From Aphanomyces cochlioides (lineage: Eukaryota > Oomycota > Saprolegniomycetes > Saprolegniales > Verrucalvaceae), in NCBI GenBank assembly GCA_019828595.1, contig JAHQRK010000002.1, forward strand, positions 1,426,001-1,490,000: 64,000 nt of DNA. Direction: 5' to 3'. Position 1 is the first letter of the stretch. Every line of letters begins with the position of its first letter. The notes beneath the pieces were generated by a model that ran no database searches, was not told the DNA's origin, and worked only from the letters and a program-made list of their open reading frames with translations. Made by a program: the position numbers and the translations under genes. Shown here piece after piece: positions 32,908 through 44,473 of this stretch.

Positions 32908-34314
32908 TTAACTGAGTATATTAAAGAATTAATATGGCCCAAAAGGCCGCAAACTAGACTTTCGATTTTGGCTTCATAGGTCGCATAATAAATATGTGTT
33001 GCGAAATGTGACCTTGGAAGGTTCTTGTGGAAAATCGTCCAGTGTTGCTTAACCGAAATAGACTTGGTTGAGGGGTAATTTGGAGGGACCATGGCAGAAA
33101 GAAAATGTTGCAAGGCGATTCAGACTGTGAAAAAATCAACAGTATAGAGAAGAGCCATACAAGCAACTTTCTTTTTATGACCATCTTGATCCGAGTTGAT
33201 GGTGGCGAGATACAAGGCGATTTCAGGTTGACCATGAAGGACTTGAAATTTTGTATGTGGGTTCGTCGGCAGGACGCCAAACGCATTGGACAAGGAAGAC
33301 AATCGAGATATTGGCTTGATAAGATACATGGTAATATTATTAGTCAACAAAAATAAAATAGCTCACCATTGGATAATTTTCGCTTAAAATATCTCTAAGG
33401 TTGATCAAAGCCATCGTTCACTTGTATTCACCAGGCAAATGAGGATCGTTCAAAATGGTTCACCAGAGCCGAGCCATTCGTTCACTCACGGGGCCGAAAT
33501 TTCGTGGTGAGATAATATGACCGATACGGTATGCGATAGATCCAAGCACGAGAAATAAAGTGCTCGTCGCGACGGTGGTCTTGGTTTGAATGCTAGAGCG
33601 GAACACAGTACAATCCATGGACCAGGATTGGAGATGGTGCACACTCGAAAGAGCTGGAACGCACACGTTCGTCCGTCAGAGCCAGCAGAGCGACAGAGTC
33701 TAATACTCTACTGGTCATACGGTGGACTGACCTCAGCTTACAGCCTCTCGATATTGGATGCAAGTTGCGGATGACATCACAAAACTGCGCTTTTGTGCAC
33801 TGTAGACGCGCAGTAATGAGCGCTACACCGCTCTCCTCCTTGCAGAAAACTCTATCGACACGCTTTGTACGCAACAAAAGCAGCTGAGCCGACTGGCGAT
33901 CCTGTTTTGGTGTTGCTTGAGGGTGCTGGCAATATCACACGTCTCAAATGTCCATATGGATCTTCCGTCTCCACTTGTCTCCTTCCATGAGACGATCTAA
34001 GAATGTTTGAGATTCGTGACCTCCGAGAGTTCAAATGTCATGCGACCACATGGCTTCTTTTCCCAGCCTTCTGACTTGTGATCTTGCTGTTGATTGCGGT
34101 GAACTTGTAGAATCACGTCGGTTCCATCCTCGTGACTTTGGATCAGCCCAAGAACTACCACCATTTCGCTTGATCTTTGGCATTCCCTCCATCAGTCCGT
34201 TCGTCCGCGCGTTGATCTTTCAGAGGCAAGGTGGTGTATGACGAAGGAGGGAACATTCGATTTCATAAAAAGCTTTGGGGTTCTTTGATGCATGGCTACA
34301 CAGTGGCAGGTATC
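32908..34314. other. Intergenic region with repeat ends; no supported gene
   Basis: It contains the inverted third copy of the element flank (33256-33297) and the right 28-nt repeat (33505-33532). Short frames (for example 33120-33350 minus) run through these repeats and are probably not genes. Confidence 0.4.
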
Positions 34315-37300
34315 TTATTCACTTGGTCTTCTTGTAGCGCCCCCCTTACAACAAATATTCAACCAAAAAGTTTACCTTGCATCGTCCGTCTTCTTTCGAA
34401 GATCATCCATAACTTGAACAACGAATCTCTCGCGACCTGTCATCGGGTCTACCGTTGTTTCAGGCGATGTTGCTGGGGCAGAGAGAGGAGCGTTGGACAA
34501 ACGGGCCACTCCATGTTCATCCATCGTAGGGCTCACATTGTGCTTGTCACGAACAGCATCGCGAGCCCGACTCACAGACCCCTTTTCGTTACCCACGTAC
34601 GACTAGAAGAGTAATTACATTTGGAATGCAGTGATGATATTGTACCTGTCGTTTGTATTGAGCAGAAGCGGTGTACTGACCATTGAGACGGGAAAACACA
34701 TCTTTCTTGGACGCTCTGGCCGAACGAGGAGAGCCTTCCGACATAGTGTCCATATCTTTCTTCCCACGATAGCGGGGGGATTCCATGCCGTATCCCCCTT
34801 CAGACATTGTGTCTGATTGATCTTCTTCCATATCGTAGTCGTCTTGACCATCCATTTCTTTTTCCTACGAGGTCACCGACTTTAGAACTTGGCTCCAGGT
34901 CGAACTCACTTTTTTCATGATTGCCAACACATCCATGACAGCAGAACCATGTCGTTGATGTGTAATGAAGTCCTCAGAAGTTGTCCGAGGCCGCGGCGTA
35001 GATGCTCGGCCACGAGGGGATAGCACACTTGAATTGGGTTGACGCAACTTGGAAGCAGATTGAATATTGCGATCTTTCAATCTAGACGAAGAATGATAAG
35101 TGTATGCCAATGGAGACGTCATTACCGGCGGGTGCGAAGTGGTTGACTCTTGTTCTTAATTTCTTCTCGCTTTTGCATTGCATTCTCTTGCAACCGATGA
35201 CGGTGAATGCCAGTAAAATTATTTGGGTTCGACAATCGATTGAAGATCGAACTTCCACCTTCCGCTGTAGCTCCGCCTTGAGTATTCGTTGGAAAGTTTG
35301 ACTCAGAGCTCGCACTGCCAACACTCATGGTCTCTGCAAAGTCGTCGTCCATCAAATGCATGTCTTCCAAATCATCAGCTGGAACTGTTTCTCCACGTTT
35401 AGAAGCGTTCAATTGATTTTCTAGCCACTTAATGCGTTCTCGGCAAGTGGCTAAGCCTTGTTGATACTTGGCATTCCGTTCAATCAATTGCTGCGATTGG
35501 CGCTGCCAATCCAATTGTTGGCTCTCCAACTCTTCGCATTTCTTTCGCAGTAAGTGATTGCGCTCCTCCACAGCGCTGGCTACCAAGCGGTTCTTTGACG
35601 TGGGATCTTCAGGCTCGTTCATAGCATCGGCAATCATCTTCTGAAGTTTCTCTTCGTATGTCTCACGCATTACATGATTGCGTTCCTTTTCCATGCGCAA
35701 ATGTTTTTCAAGTTCCTGAACTTGAAGGGCCGAACGCTCAAGTTCAGCTTCTTTGGTTTGCTCTTGGTTTCGCACGTCCACGGCCATGTTAAAGAGCAAC
35801 TTGAGCAACGTACGAGCTTCAGGTAAGGACGAATTTTCCACTTTCACCATGGCTTCACCTTGTTCGTCAGTATCATTAGACGAAGTCATTTCAGATATGC
35901 GTTCGTTCTTGTATTCCAATTGCGCTTGACAAGCTTCAATACGCTCCTCCAATTCAGCAAGCATCGCTTCCTCGTCTTTGCTCAGTCCTTGCACAGGCGA
36001 TTGTTGACCTTCGGGCTTTTGCTTGAAGGGGGAAATCAGAATATCTCGAATGTTCGAGCCATTGCGTTCCTCCATGGAAGCTTTGAGTTCGTTTTGGAGC
36101 TTCGCGCGCATGCCATGCAAGCGCTCCATTTGTTGAACAATTTTTTCGCGCTTGTCAAGTTCTTTCTCAAGTAGCTCTGCCTTCTTTTGCTTATCGGCCA
36201 ACTTTTGAATTTGTTCCGCGAGCCATTCCTCATCCTTTGATTTGTATTTCTTCTGAGGAGTTTTCTTCTTTTCTTTAGCATTTGCCTGGATTAGTAGTTG
36301 TTGTTGCTTTAGTCGACGATTGGCAGCAGCGACTTCTTCCATGCGGCGTTTGAGTACTCGTTCTTGAGCATCCTTCTCACTACCAAGCTTGAGAATTTGC
36401 TGTCGATCACGCTGGTGGGCACGTTTCAGGTTGATGATTTCTCGCTTGCGTTCGCTGGCCTCCTGTTCGTACTTCTTTCGCTCGCTCTGCATCTTCTTGA
36501 GCAAGTCAACTTTTTGTTTCTTCATGGCAGTGATTTCATTTGTCAACACACGCAATTGTACGTCGCTCTTCGCCTTCAGTGATTCAAATCGCTTCATTTC
36601 TGCTTGCTTCTTACGGAGTGCACCCAATTCACCATCCTTGTTTTGAAGATCATACGACAGCTTTTGGTATCTCGGGTCAGTGGCTTGATTTTGGATTTTT
36701 TGCATTTCAGAAAGCAAGCGTTCCCGCTCTGCGAGAAAGGACCGCTCCTTTTCAGCCATTTCGGCCACGTGAGCTTCGAACATTCCACGCATGCGCTCGT
36801 ATCCTTCAGCATTTTTCCTCAAAGTCTGAAGCATGTGCTCCTTGAGAGAAATATTGGTAGATAAATCTTGAACAGACGCTCCGAGAACTTGTTGTCGCTG
36901 TTGAAATTCACGCTGCATGGCAACCATTTCAGAGCTTGCATCAACAGATTCGTCCATACTTTCAGTTCCGGTGTCTTCACCCATAGGTTCATCTTCATCT
37001 GGGTTCAGAGTTTCTTCTGTTTTGACTGACGTTGGAGCTGGAGGAGGAAGACTAGAGTTTTCCATGGCCTGGAGTTGCTTGAGGAGTTCGCTTTCGCGCT
37101 TAATTTCCTGTTCAGCTTGCTCAATCAGTCTTTGTTCCTCTTGAATAGCGTCTGCTGACATTTCGAAAGCAGAAAAATCCAACGTGCCGGACGAAGCCCG
37201 ATAAATGTGCGCCTTATCACGCTCACTTTCGACAACACGTAGTCTTTCTTGAAGATTTTGTATCGTGCGCAGTTGCTCTTGAATGACACCCATTTCTTCA

Positions 37301-38782
37301 CCCTCTGGACCAACAGGCGATGGACCACCACCCGCGCGACCTTTGAGCTCTTCACAACATAATCGAAAATAATCACGTTGCGCTTGCGTGGCAAGCAATT
37401 CTTCTTTCATCGCATCCATTTCATTGCGCCATCTTTTTAATTCTCCCGACAAACGCATCACTTCGGCTTCTGCTCCTTCTGTACGAGAACGGAGAGAGCT
37501 AAAACTGTCAAGCCTCCAGTCTGATGATGCAACTACAGCTTGAATCTTCGGATCATTCATATCAGCCCCTGGATGACGAAATGCAAAGAGTTCCCCTTCA
37601 AGTGCTTGAATTTGTCGGCGCAGATCCGCTACGAGGCTAGATTGCTCATCCCGATTGACGACTGCCTTGTTTTGAATGTTCCTAGCGCGGTTGGCATAAC
37701 TCAATGAGCTTTTTGTCTCGGCTATATTTTTCCCGGCTGGACTAACGCAACAAACCATCAACGTGCGACTGTTTCCCCCTGAAAGCACGCATAATGAGCT
37801 ATTTCGTAAATGTTGCCAACATACCGAGAGAGTCCTGAAGCATACGCGTTAATTTGGAGTCACGATATGGAACATGAACTTTGCCGCGCTTGGTATCATC
37901 ACCCAGAGCGTTGATTACACAGCCCAAAACAAACAGGCCCTTGTTGATATCAATGCCTTCTTTCAATCGTTGGCCTTCAGCTTTTGTCATCTTCTGCTTT
38001 TCTGAACCTGCCAAGTCGACAAAATTGAAGTAGCAGCAACGGACATCAAATTCAGTTGGAGCATCAGCTTCGCCGCCTTCTTCGGTAGACGGCATATCAT
38101 AGGGGATGTATTGCACCATAGTCAAAGTTAAAATAGCATGGGAACGGCTGGATTCACTGTTCATTTCGGTTGCGCCAACAGTTCGACAAAAGGTCCCTTT
38201 GTCGAGCAAACTAATGCATTCCTCGGCGGAATTGACCTCTTCTTCACGAGCACCTTGAACCTGGACTTGTCCATTTTGAACCTCTTTGAGGTTGACTTTG
38301 GATGATGTGTCGAGTGTTCCATTTCCAAATTGGGAGAGCAAGTCGCGAATTTCTTCGCCATAGATTTCAAGGAAGCGCAGTCGCAACTCCACACGATATC
38401 CATTGCCCGCAGCTTTCTTCGCTTCAATGCGTCCAAACATCTCCTGAAGGACGCGAGGAATGATGCCTCGCTCGTCTGGATTGCTCACGAACGCGCTGTT
38501 ACCACTTCCCATGGTAAACGTTTTACCACTACCGGTCTGGCCATACGCAAAGATAGTTGCGTTGTATCCTTCAAAGACGGAATCCACCAACGGCGTCACG
38601 CAAGGCCATATATCTTCTTGACCCGATTCCGTTCCGAACACATGATCGAACGTAAATGTTTGACTCGCAACCTTGATTTGATTGTCGAAAGTTTCGACCG
38701 CCAAGTGCTCGTCTTCGAGCCTCTCTTTCGGAATGAGCGGTCGCACACGGACACATACGCGGACGGATGTTTCTGTCGACAT
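34315..38782 (-). CDS. Kinesin motor protein with long coiled coil (kinesin-4/chromokinesin-like)
   Basis: Exons: 38782-37825, 37778-35126, 35091/35081-34910 (acceptor at 35081), 34864-34646 and 34602 onward; about 1410 residues. The motor domain is N-terminal: VRVCVRVRPL, P-loop AYGQTGSGKTFTMG, switch I NSESSRSHAI, switch II VDLAGSEK, then RDSKLTRMLQDSLGGNS and a neck with SYANRARNIQNKAVVN, the pattern of the kinesin-4 family (KIF4/KIF21). Residues about 370-1250 are long coiled coils. The tail is Ser/Arg-rich and repeats an F.RL motif (FNRLSNPNNFTG, FSRLNGQYTASA). The last exon either stops at 34372 or is spliced over 45 nt to a 16-nt exon ending at 34315, which changes the C-terminus to DDARRPSE. 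Confidence 0.9.
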
Positions 38783-39627
38783 AAGACGTTCGATCGAAGT
38801 AGCTCAAAGCAAGGGGAATCAAGTCGTCTTCCGACAGTACTTTCTCGCGCGTTCTCGACCGCCGATGTACTTTGGACTCTGGCACTTCTTCATTCAGATT
38901 TAACCTCTTACACTTTATATCGTTTTGTCCAATTAAAGAGCTCCGGAAAGATCGAAGTCCTGGACGACCATCGCTGTGGACAAAGCGACTGAAAAGACCA
39001 CGAAATGGTGGTCTCTGGGGTGTAGATGAAGTGCTGCGGCTCCTGCTACCTCGAAGTATGCTCTTGATGGACTTGGGGCGAATGCCATGTTCGAATTCAG
39101 GCTGCAACATTGAGGGTTCAAGCTTTGTGCGACTTCATTGCTCAAAGAAGACATCACCCCACAACCAGCTCCCGTCCTTGGAGAGAGACATCTACAGAGA
39201 AAACAGTAACAATCAGTCCACGAGATCGTTGAAGCAACTGTGGGCTTGTCTCCCACCTCTGCAGCTATTCTTCTTTGTCGACTCCCACCAGATATAAGCC
39301 AGCGCAATGCAGGAGCATTGCTCTGGGCTAGCTGTAGCTTTTTTTCCAAGGACTTGTTAGTAAGTGCTCTATGGTTTCGAAGGAAGAGCAAGTTGGGTGC
39401 TGCTCCTCTCGAGCATTTGACTCTGGGGCTCAGAGAGGATCTTATTCGACTGGAAATTGAACGTCAGGCTTTATTGGGGCCCCTCATCATGAAGACACCT
39501 ATGAAGAAGCTTCATGACGAGATGATAGCAATGCCGAGGACGTGGTAGTGGAGAGCTCAAGATGAGGTTGTACAGTCTGTAGTCTACATATTAATATTAA
39601 GTCGTGCCTATCTATCTAGCTGCCATT
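38783..39627. other. Region upstream of the kinesin; possible but unproven minus-strand ORF
   Basis: A minus-strand frame from an ATG near 39108 (MLQPEFEHGIRPKSIKSIL) runs past the kinesin start in another frame. A short frame MSLSKDGSWLWGDVFFEQ ends just before it. It could be a leader ORF, a separate short gene or chance. No domain is recognised. Confidence 0.3.
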
Positions 39628-40266
39628 TTATGCCGTGCATGTATACCAAGTGCAATCCAAGTCGGCGATATCCAAGAGGATGTCAAGGTCCGTCATGTCT
39701 TGGCCAATGTCGAAGTCGAAGACGTCAATCGGAGACAAATCGCCAAACGTTGTGCATTCGTCGAAGATGAGTGCCTTGGGTTCGAGGAAGATTGGCATGG
39801 GTTGGACCATTTCAACTTTGATCTGGCCGTCGCATTCTGTCTTGATCGTTGGTTCGTTCTCTCGACCGTGTTTTCGGCAGAAGCCACCGTGGCGGGCATG
39901 CGCAGTGCAGTCGTTAACTTTGCACAAGCGTCCGCCGCCATGTCCAACACAGAGTCGTCGGGCATGGGCGACTTTGGTGCATCCGTCCATGATGCACAAT
40001 TTCTTCTTACTGGAGGCTCCATGGCGGCAGCAAAACATGCCAACTCGAGCATTGCCGGTGCAGTTTGGGAACTGGCACTTCTTCTTGCCGCCATGGCGCA
40101 CACAGAGGTAGCGCGCATACACTTGGTTTCTGCAGTCTTGGCCACGGCAGCGGACACGGTTCTTATGAAAGTCGCATTTCCACATGCCAGGGGCGCATTC
40201 GTTGTCGCATCCGTTGAAGAAACACTTGTCGGCCATGATGAAGATTGCAAAATGAGGAAATGGCAT
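39628..40266 (-). CDS. Cys/His repeat protein of the WRKY19-like type, second locus
   Basis: A single-exon protein of 202 or 212 residues (ATG at 40236 or 40266). Five Cys/His repeats fill residues 1-140: CFFNGCDNECAPGMWKC.FH, RCRGQDCRNQ...CVRHGG, CQFPNCTGNA...CCRHG, LCIMDGCTKVA...CVGHGGG and LCKVNDCTAHA...CRKHG. The C-terminal 60 residues are acidic and hydrophobic (FDFDIGQDMTDLDILLDIAD), reminiscent of a transcriptional activation domain, which is inference. Related to the gene at 9716-11147 but with no N-terminal Pro-rich half. Confidence 0.85.
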   Translation of the reverse strand: MPFPHFAIFIMADKCFFNGCDNECAPGMWKCDFHKNRVRCRGQDCRNQVYARYLCVRHGGKKKCQFPNCTGNARVGMFCCRHGASSKKKLCIMDGCTKVAHARRLCVGHGGGRLCKVNDCTAHARHGGFCRKHGRENEPTIKTECDGQIKVEMVQPMPIFLEPKALIFDECTTFGDLSPIDVFDFDIGQDMTDLDILLDIADLDCTWYTCTA

Positions 40267-41866
40267 TCATCGTCGCTTGGGGCATGGACCAGCTGAAACA
40301 ACACCAGAGTGGGAGGCTTCGTTTACCTGTCACCACATGGTCAAGATGCTCGAAACAAGAGCCGCGGTCTTTCTACTGCTTGGTGGATTCCAACGACATC
40401 CTAGCCTTCACAAAGTCATGGAGCTTTCTAACCTCATCGCAGCGGTCTACCTTCTAGCTACCGCACCGCGGTTTAAGCCGTGGATGTTCACATTGGAGAA
40501 AACAACTCGCTCTTTGATGGGTTGTCTGTCGCTCATGAAATTTTTTGTCTTTGACGCAGAATGACTTGATTAAAGTATACTGGCTTTCTCGATTGTGTTG
40601 CACGGAAGGGTGACCACATGGAACTTGTGGAGATGACGACGGCGACAAGGACAGACACGCGCTGGTGTTGGGAAATTCAGTTGAACTCACACTGCCTCTC
40701 TGCCCATGGGGATAGAAAACCATTTGCTCGTCGATGCTACAAGAGTCTCCAAGTGTAGAATTCGCGCATTACAGTACCTACACCAGTCAGATCTACAGTA
40801 CATGCAAAAATACTGGAGCGGAGACGAGTGAAGGTTGTGAAGTAAATTCACTGTCGAAAGCACGGGATGACGTACATGAACAACGACTCGAGCGTGAGTC
40901 ATCAAGGCTATTACATGCCGATTGCGATGTGGAAAGGCGAGACCTATGATCTCCGTGGAGGAGGAGAATTGGCCCTAACGAGGCCGGTGGGGTGACAGCA
41001 CTTTTGTCACACAATTCTTTTCTGATTGCTTTGATCCATCTGTCACATCGACGACCTGTTTCTTCATGAAACAAGCAATATGCTGGACGCCGCGCGCCAC
41101 CCGCATGCAATGACGCTCCAAGCCAGTCAAATGGCATCTGCCACATGGAGTGTGAACTAATTTTTCAGCGCAACTGGTCACAGTCGTGTCTCTGGACAAC
41201 TGCATCGTCATTACCACATTGCTACCCTCGCCAGGGCGACACATTGCAGTAACGAGAGAAATGGCCTCTGGTGTGATATGCCACTCGTGGCACTGACAGT
41301 ACAGTAGCCAATATCACCATTTATACGCCAAAGGACGAAGAACGTCGAGATGACGAAAGATATTTCGATCCATCCATTGCAGACGCCCTTGTGATCATTT
41401 TCAATTATTTTCGTTCGGTACTGTTGGACGTGTCACTGCGAGATGGGTCTGTCCACGTGAAGCCTTTCCACCATGAATAACTCACAAGGTTGTTTTTCTT
41501 GCCCCAGTTGCACAGTCGGAAGCGTTCCCTATGATGTCTCGTTTGTCCAACCGAGAAATTGTTGGCAAACAGCGCCATGACTCTTGGACTATGTTGAGGG
41601 GAATCTGGAAGTCTTGGTCACCATGATGGACAACCCCTTCAATGGGAGAAAGTCAATCGATTGGCCTTCAAATCGCTGTGACGACTTGGTTGAGTCATGG
41701 CTAGCTCCAACTGCAGGTTGGTGAAAGCATGTCCTGGCTAGTACACAGGCGTGAGTCGTCACAGCGCAATCGCCAGAGGCATTGTTGGAGTCTAGAAATC
41801 GTCGTAGAGTGTACAACACAAAGAATACATTGTCGCTGTAAAGCCCTCCTATCATGTTGGAAAGAT
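40267..41866. other. Gene-poor interval with one exon-like open frame
   Basis: No complete gene is supported. The plus-strand frame 41277-41480 (ITIYTPKDEERRDDERYFDP and RDGSVHVKPFHHE) and the minus-strand frame 41244-40975 (CRPGEGSNVVMTMQLSRD) look more like coding sequence than the rest, but have no assignable partners. They may be remnants of a decayed gene. Confidence 0.35.
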
Positions 41867-42853
41867 CTACAAGCCTTCCACACGGCCACCGCGACGAATG
41901 ACTTCGATCCAGTAGCTAGAAAAGGACAGAGAGATTAGTATGCTGTGCAAATGTCGAAGAACTTACTTGTCTGGGTCCAAAATGAAAGCCAAACCCTTCA
42001 TGCGACCATCGTTAGGTTTCTTTTGGAATCGCACGCCCAATTCTTCCCAAGCGGCACACGATTCGTACACGTCATTCACCATGACAGCCAAGTGGCCAAA
42101 TCCTCGCGGCTCGATATTTCCATTGTGGTATTTGAAGTCTTCACGCGATTCCATGCCATCATAGTGGCGGAGTTCCACGACGGTGCCCAACTGGCTCGCC
42201 AATTCCGTGTCGGACAATGGCGCAGTGGTGGTGGTACCCAAGTAGTACGAGGTGTAGCCTTCCTTGTCGTTACGTTGGGTGTTGATGAGAGAGAAGCCTA
42301 GCATGTTTTGGTAGAAATCGAGACTGGCTTGGGCGTCCTTGACACGAAGTGTTGTATGGTGCCACGAGATATTGGCCTTCACATCACCAGGGCGTTCCGA
42401 GACAAGAATTTCATATCCATCAGGGTCATGGGTCAAAAGTGTGGCGTTGTCAAGGGTGACACCATGGCCGTCTTGTTCCAAGGAAACCTTGGCCGCAGCG
42501 AGACCACCGGCTGGGACAGCAAATCCCAATTGACCAAAGCCCAAAGGTTCTGTGTTACCAGGGTGGTAGGCAAAGTTCGGGTCCTTTTCGGTTCCGTGGT
42601 TGTGCGTCAATTCCAGCGTGACACCATACTCGCCACCGTTGATGTATTCTGCATTCTTCTTGTCGTCTGTTAGAGTCGACGAGGGGAGCGAGACCATGAA
42701 ATAGAGGCTAAAGTCCGAGAAATGAGCTTGGTGTGCCAACGCGAGTTGGAAGTGGCGCTCGTAGAAAGCTAAACTCTTGTCGGGATCCTTCACACGGATC
42801 ATCGTTTGGTTGAGCGAGATGTTTCGGAGCGCTTGGGCGAGGCGTTGCGACAT
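41867..42853 (-). CDS. GLO1: Lactoylglutathione lyase (glyoxalase I), two-domain form
   Basis: It converts the methylglyoxal-glutathione hemithioacetal to S-lactoylglutathione. Exons 42853-41967 and 41915-41867 join as LDPDNYWIEVI over a 51-nt intron; 311 residues. Two glyoxalase (VOC) domains are present: about 15-155 (QTMIRVKDPDKSLAFYE, VTLELTHNHG, EPLGFGQLGFAV, DPDGYEILV) and 165-305 (HHTTLRVKDAQASLDFYQ, TVVELRHYDG, EPRGFGHLAVMV, DPDNYWIEVI). The second domain keeps the metal His in GFGH; the first has Gln at that place (GFGQ), and the leading Gln of domain 1 is His in domain 2. This suggests that only one of the two inter-domain metal sites is fully canonical. Confidence 0.93.
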
Positions 42854-44400
42854 GGCTTGCGGGGAAGATTGGGAAGTAAGTGAAGATGCTGTTGACTGCT
42901 CAATGGTGCGACAAGTACCTCTATAATTTAATATTCATGTTGAAGTCAGCGCTTATTTTTGTGAAAATATAGAAAATTGCTCACCACACAAAGTATGATG
43001 GAATTTTATACCAATATTTTTAAAAGGTGAGATATTTCAACTGAAATATTAGAAATTCTGATATTTAATATTTGAAATAGCTTGGACAATTATCGATGCA
43101 ATTATTGATCGAAATATCAGTTATGGAAGGCGCTCTGTCGCTGCTTTGCCTGTCATGATTTAGCCTACAAATGTGCGCACCTTTACTTAGCCTGCCTGGA
43201 TACACGCAATAAAGCTGTACGGGCTATTTCTTGTGGTTTAGTCGGTTAATTTGGAGAAGTGATCCTTCAGTTTTAGCATGGAATTCCATGGAAGTCTTTG
43301 CAAGGTGCGGCAATAGCGGAGGACGATGTTGGAGTGTCTGCTGAACTTGAGAATCGCAGAATGCCTTCGTTGTGTTCACTAGAAGGGCGTTACGTCATAG
43401 AACTCACTTCGCATTGTTGGACAGATAAGATCGGACTTTGTCAGCTTTACATACCACCGAGAACGTGAGACACAGGTGTAATGAAAGATCAAACTTCATT
43501 GACATCGACTTATCGGCCTTTCAGACTATCTCTTGTTTGATCATTATCTCACAACTGCCAGATTTCGTCCTTGCTTTATTGCACGAAGAGATGTTGTTGC
43601 GATTCTAACCAGCCATTAGGTTTGGTGGGACGGGGTTTTGACATGGGTCCAGCTATTCGTATATTTTCCGGAAGCGACGTTTCAATCGTCGTGCATCGAC
43701 ATGATTTGGACTTGGAGTTACTCCTCGTGCTCTCGGCGTGCAACTTGATATTCTATAAACCACTACATGCGCCAGAGTACGACGGTGCACAAGTGGAGCG
43801 CTCGCAGTCCAAGTGGTGTAGGAAGAAAGAGGTTGAGACTGACGTGAGGACGCCAAAGCTCAAGATTCCCAATTTCGACTGAATCCCCATGCGTGGCATA
43901 GAAACGAGTCACTCATCATCAATGACTCGTAGCATCTGCATTATTACACCATGCAACCTTTATTCCCTCTACAGACCAATGCCATGGCAATTAACATTTT
44001 TGATAAGGCTCGTCAGAATCCAGTGGCTCATTACCAAAACGTGGCCACAACGTTGTACCACAGAACGACCAAATCAATGTCTTAAGCAGTCCTTGGAATC
44101 GCAGAATGGACTAAAGGGCCACAGTGCAAGTCATTGACTTTCTTGTTCATGCCTAATTAAACGGCTGCGAGAAGTAGAGCAGGAGATCAAAGCCGCCAAG
44201 ATTTTATCCACTCACGATTGGCGGCTGGATCCTCTTCCAGCCGTTGAGTCAAGCGTACCAGTACGAAAAGCAACATCCTCGAGTACTTGTGATTGAGTCG
44301 CTGGGCTCTACGGCAAGTAGATGGCATGGAAATGGCCATCCATGGCGAGGCATCGTTTGTGGATTCGAGGTTTGAATCTTGGCCATGTTCCGACTTCCCG
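42854..44400. other. Gene-poor interval with degraded coding remnants
   Basis: Frames near 43988-44090 (MAINIFDKARQNPVAHYQNV) and 44158-44296 (KRLREVEQEIKAAKILSTHD) look like exons but are in frames broken by stops and lack clear joining sites. They may be a decayed gene or an unmodelled gene upstream of the bZIP gene. The first 400 nt are AT-rich with no feature seen. Confidence 0.35.
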
Positions 44401-44404
44401 AACG

Positions 44405-44430
44405 ATATTTTCCGGATAATTATCCGGTGC
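44405..44430. promoter_or_regulatory. Double ATCCGGAT-type motif upstream of the bZIP gene
   Basis: TTCCGGATAATTATCCGG is an 18-nt near-palindrome about 45-65 nt before the ATG at 44474. The same motif type stands near other start codons in the window. Confidence 0.45.
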
Positions 44431-44473
44431 TCCCCTCGTGTTCACTTTAGCTGCAAGTTTGAAATCGAGTGGG

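Larger units (their letters stand above)
28478..33532. repeat. Perfect 28-nt inverted pair flanking a 5-kb transposon-rich segment
   Basis: The 28-nt sequence at 28478-28505 is exactly the reverse complement of 33505-33532. It begins ATACCGTATCGGTCATATTA and ends CTCACCA. Similarity does not obviously extend further on either side. The enclosed segment holds a complete Harbinger copy and a foldback element. The pair may be short terminal repeats of a larger composite element or remnants of an inverted dispersed repeat. Confidence 0.7.

Noticed and set aside
32808..33113. 101-codon minus-strand frame
   Set aside because: It reads through the tRNA-like sequence and element arm; the VAGSSPAEA string is a typical by-product of a translated T-arm.
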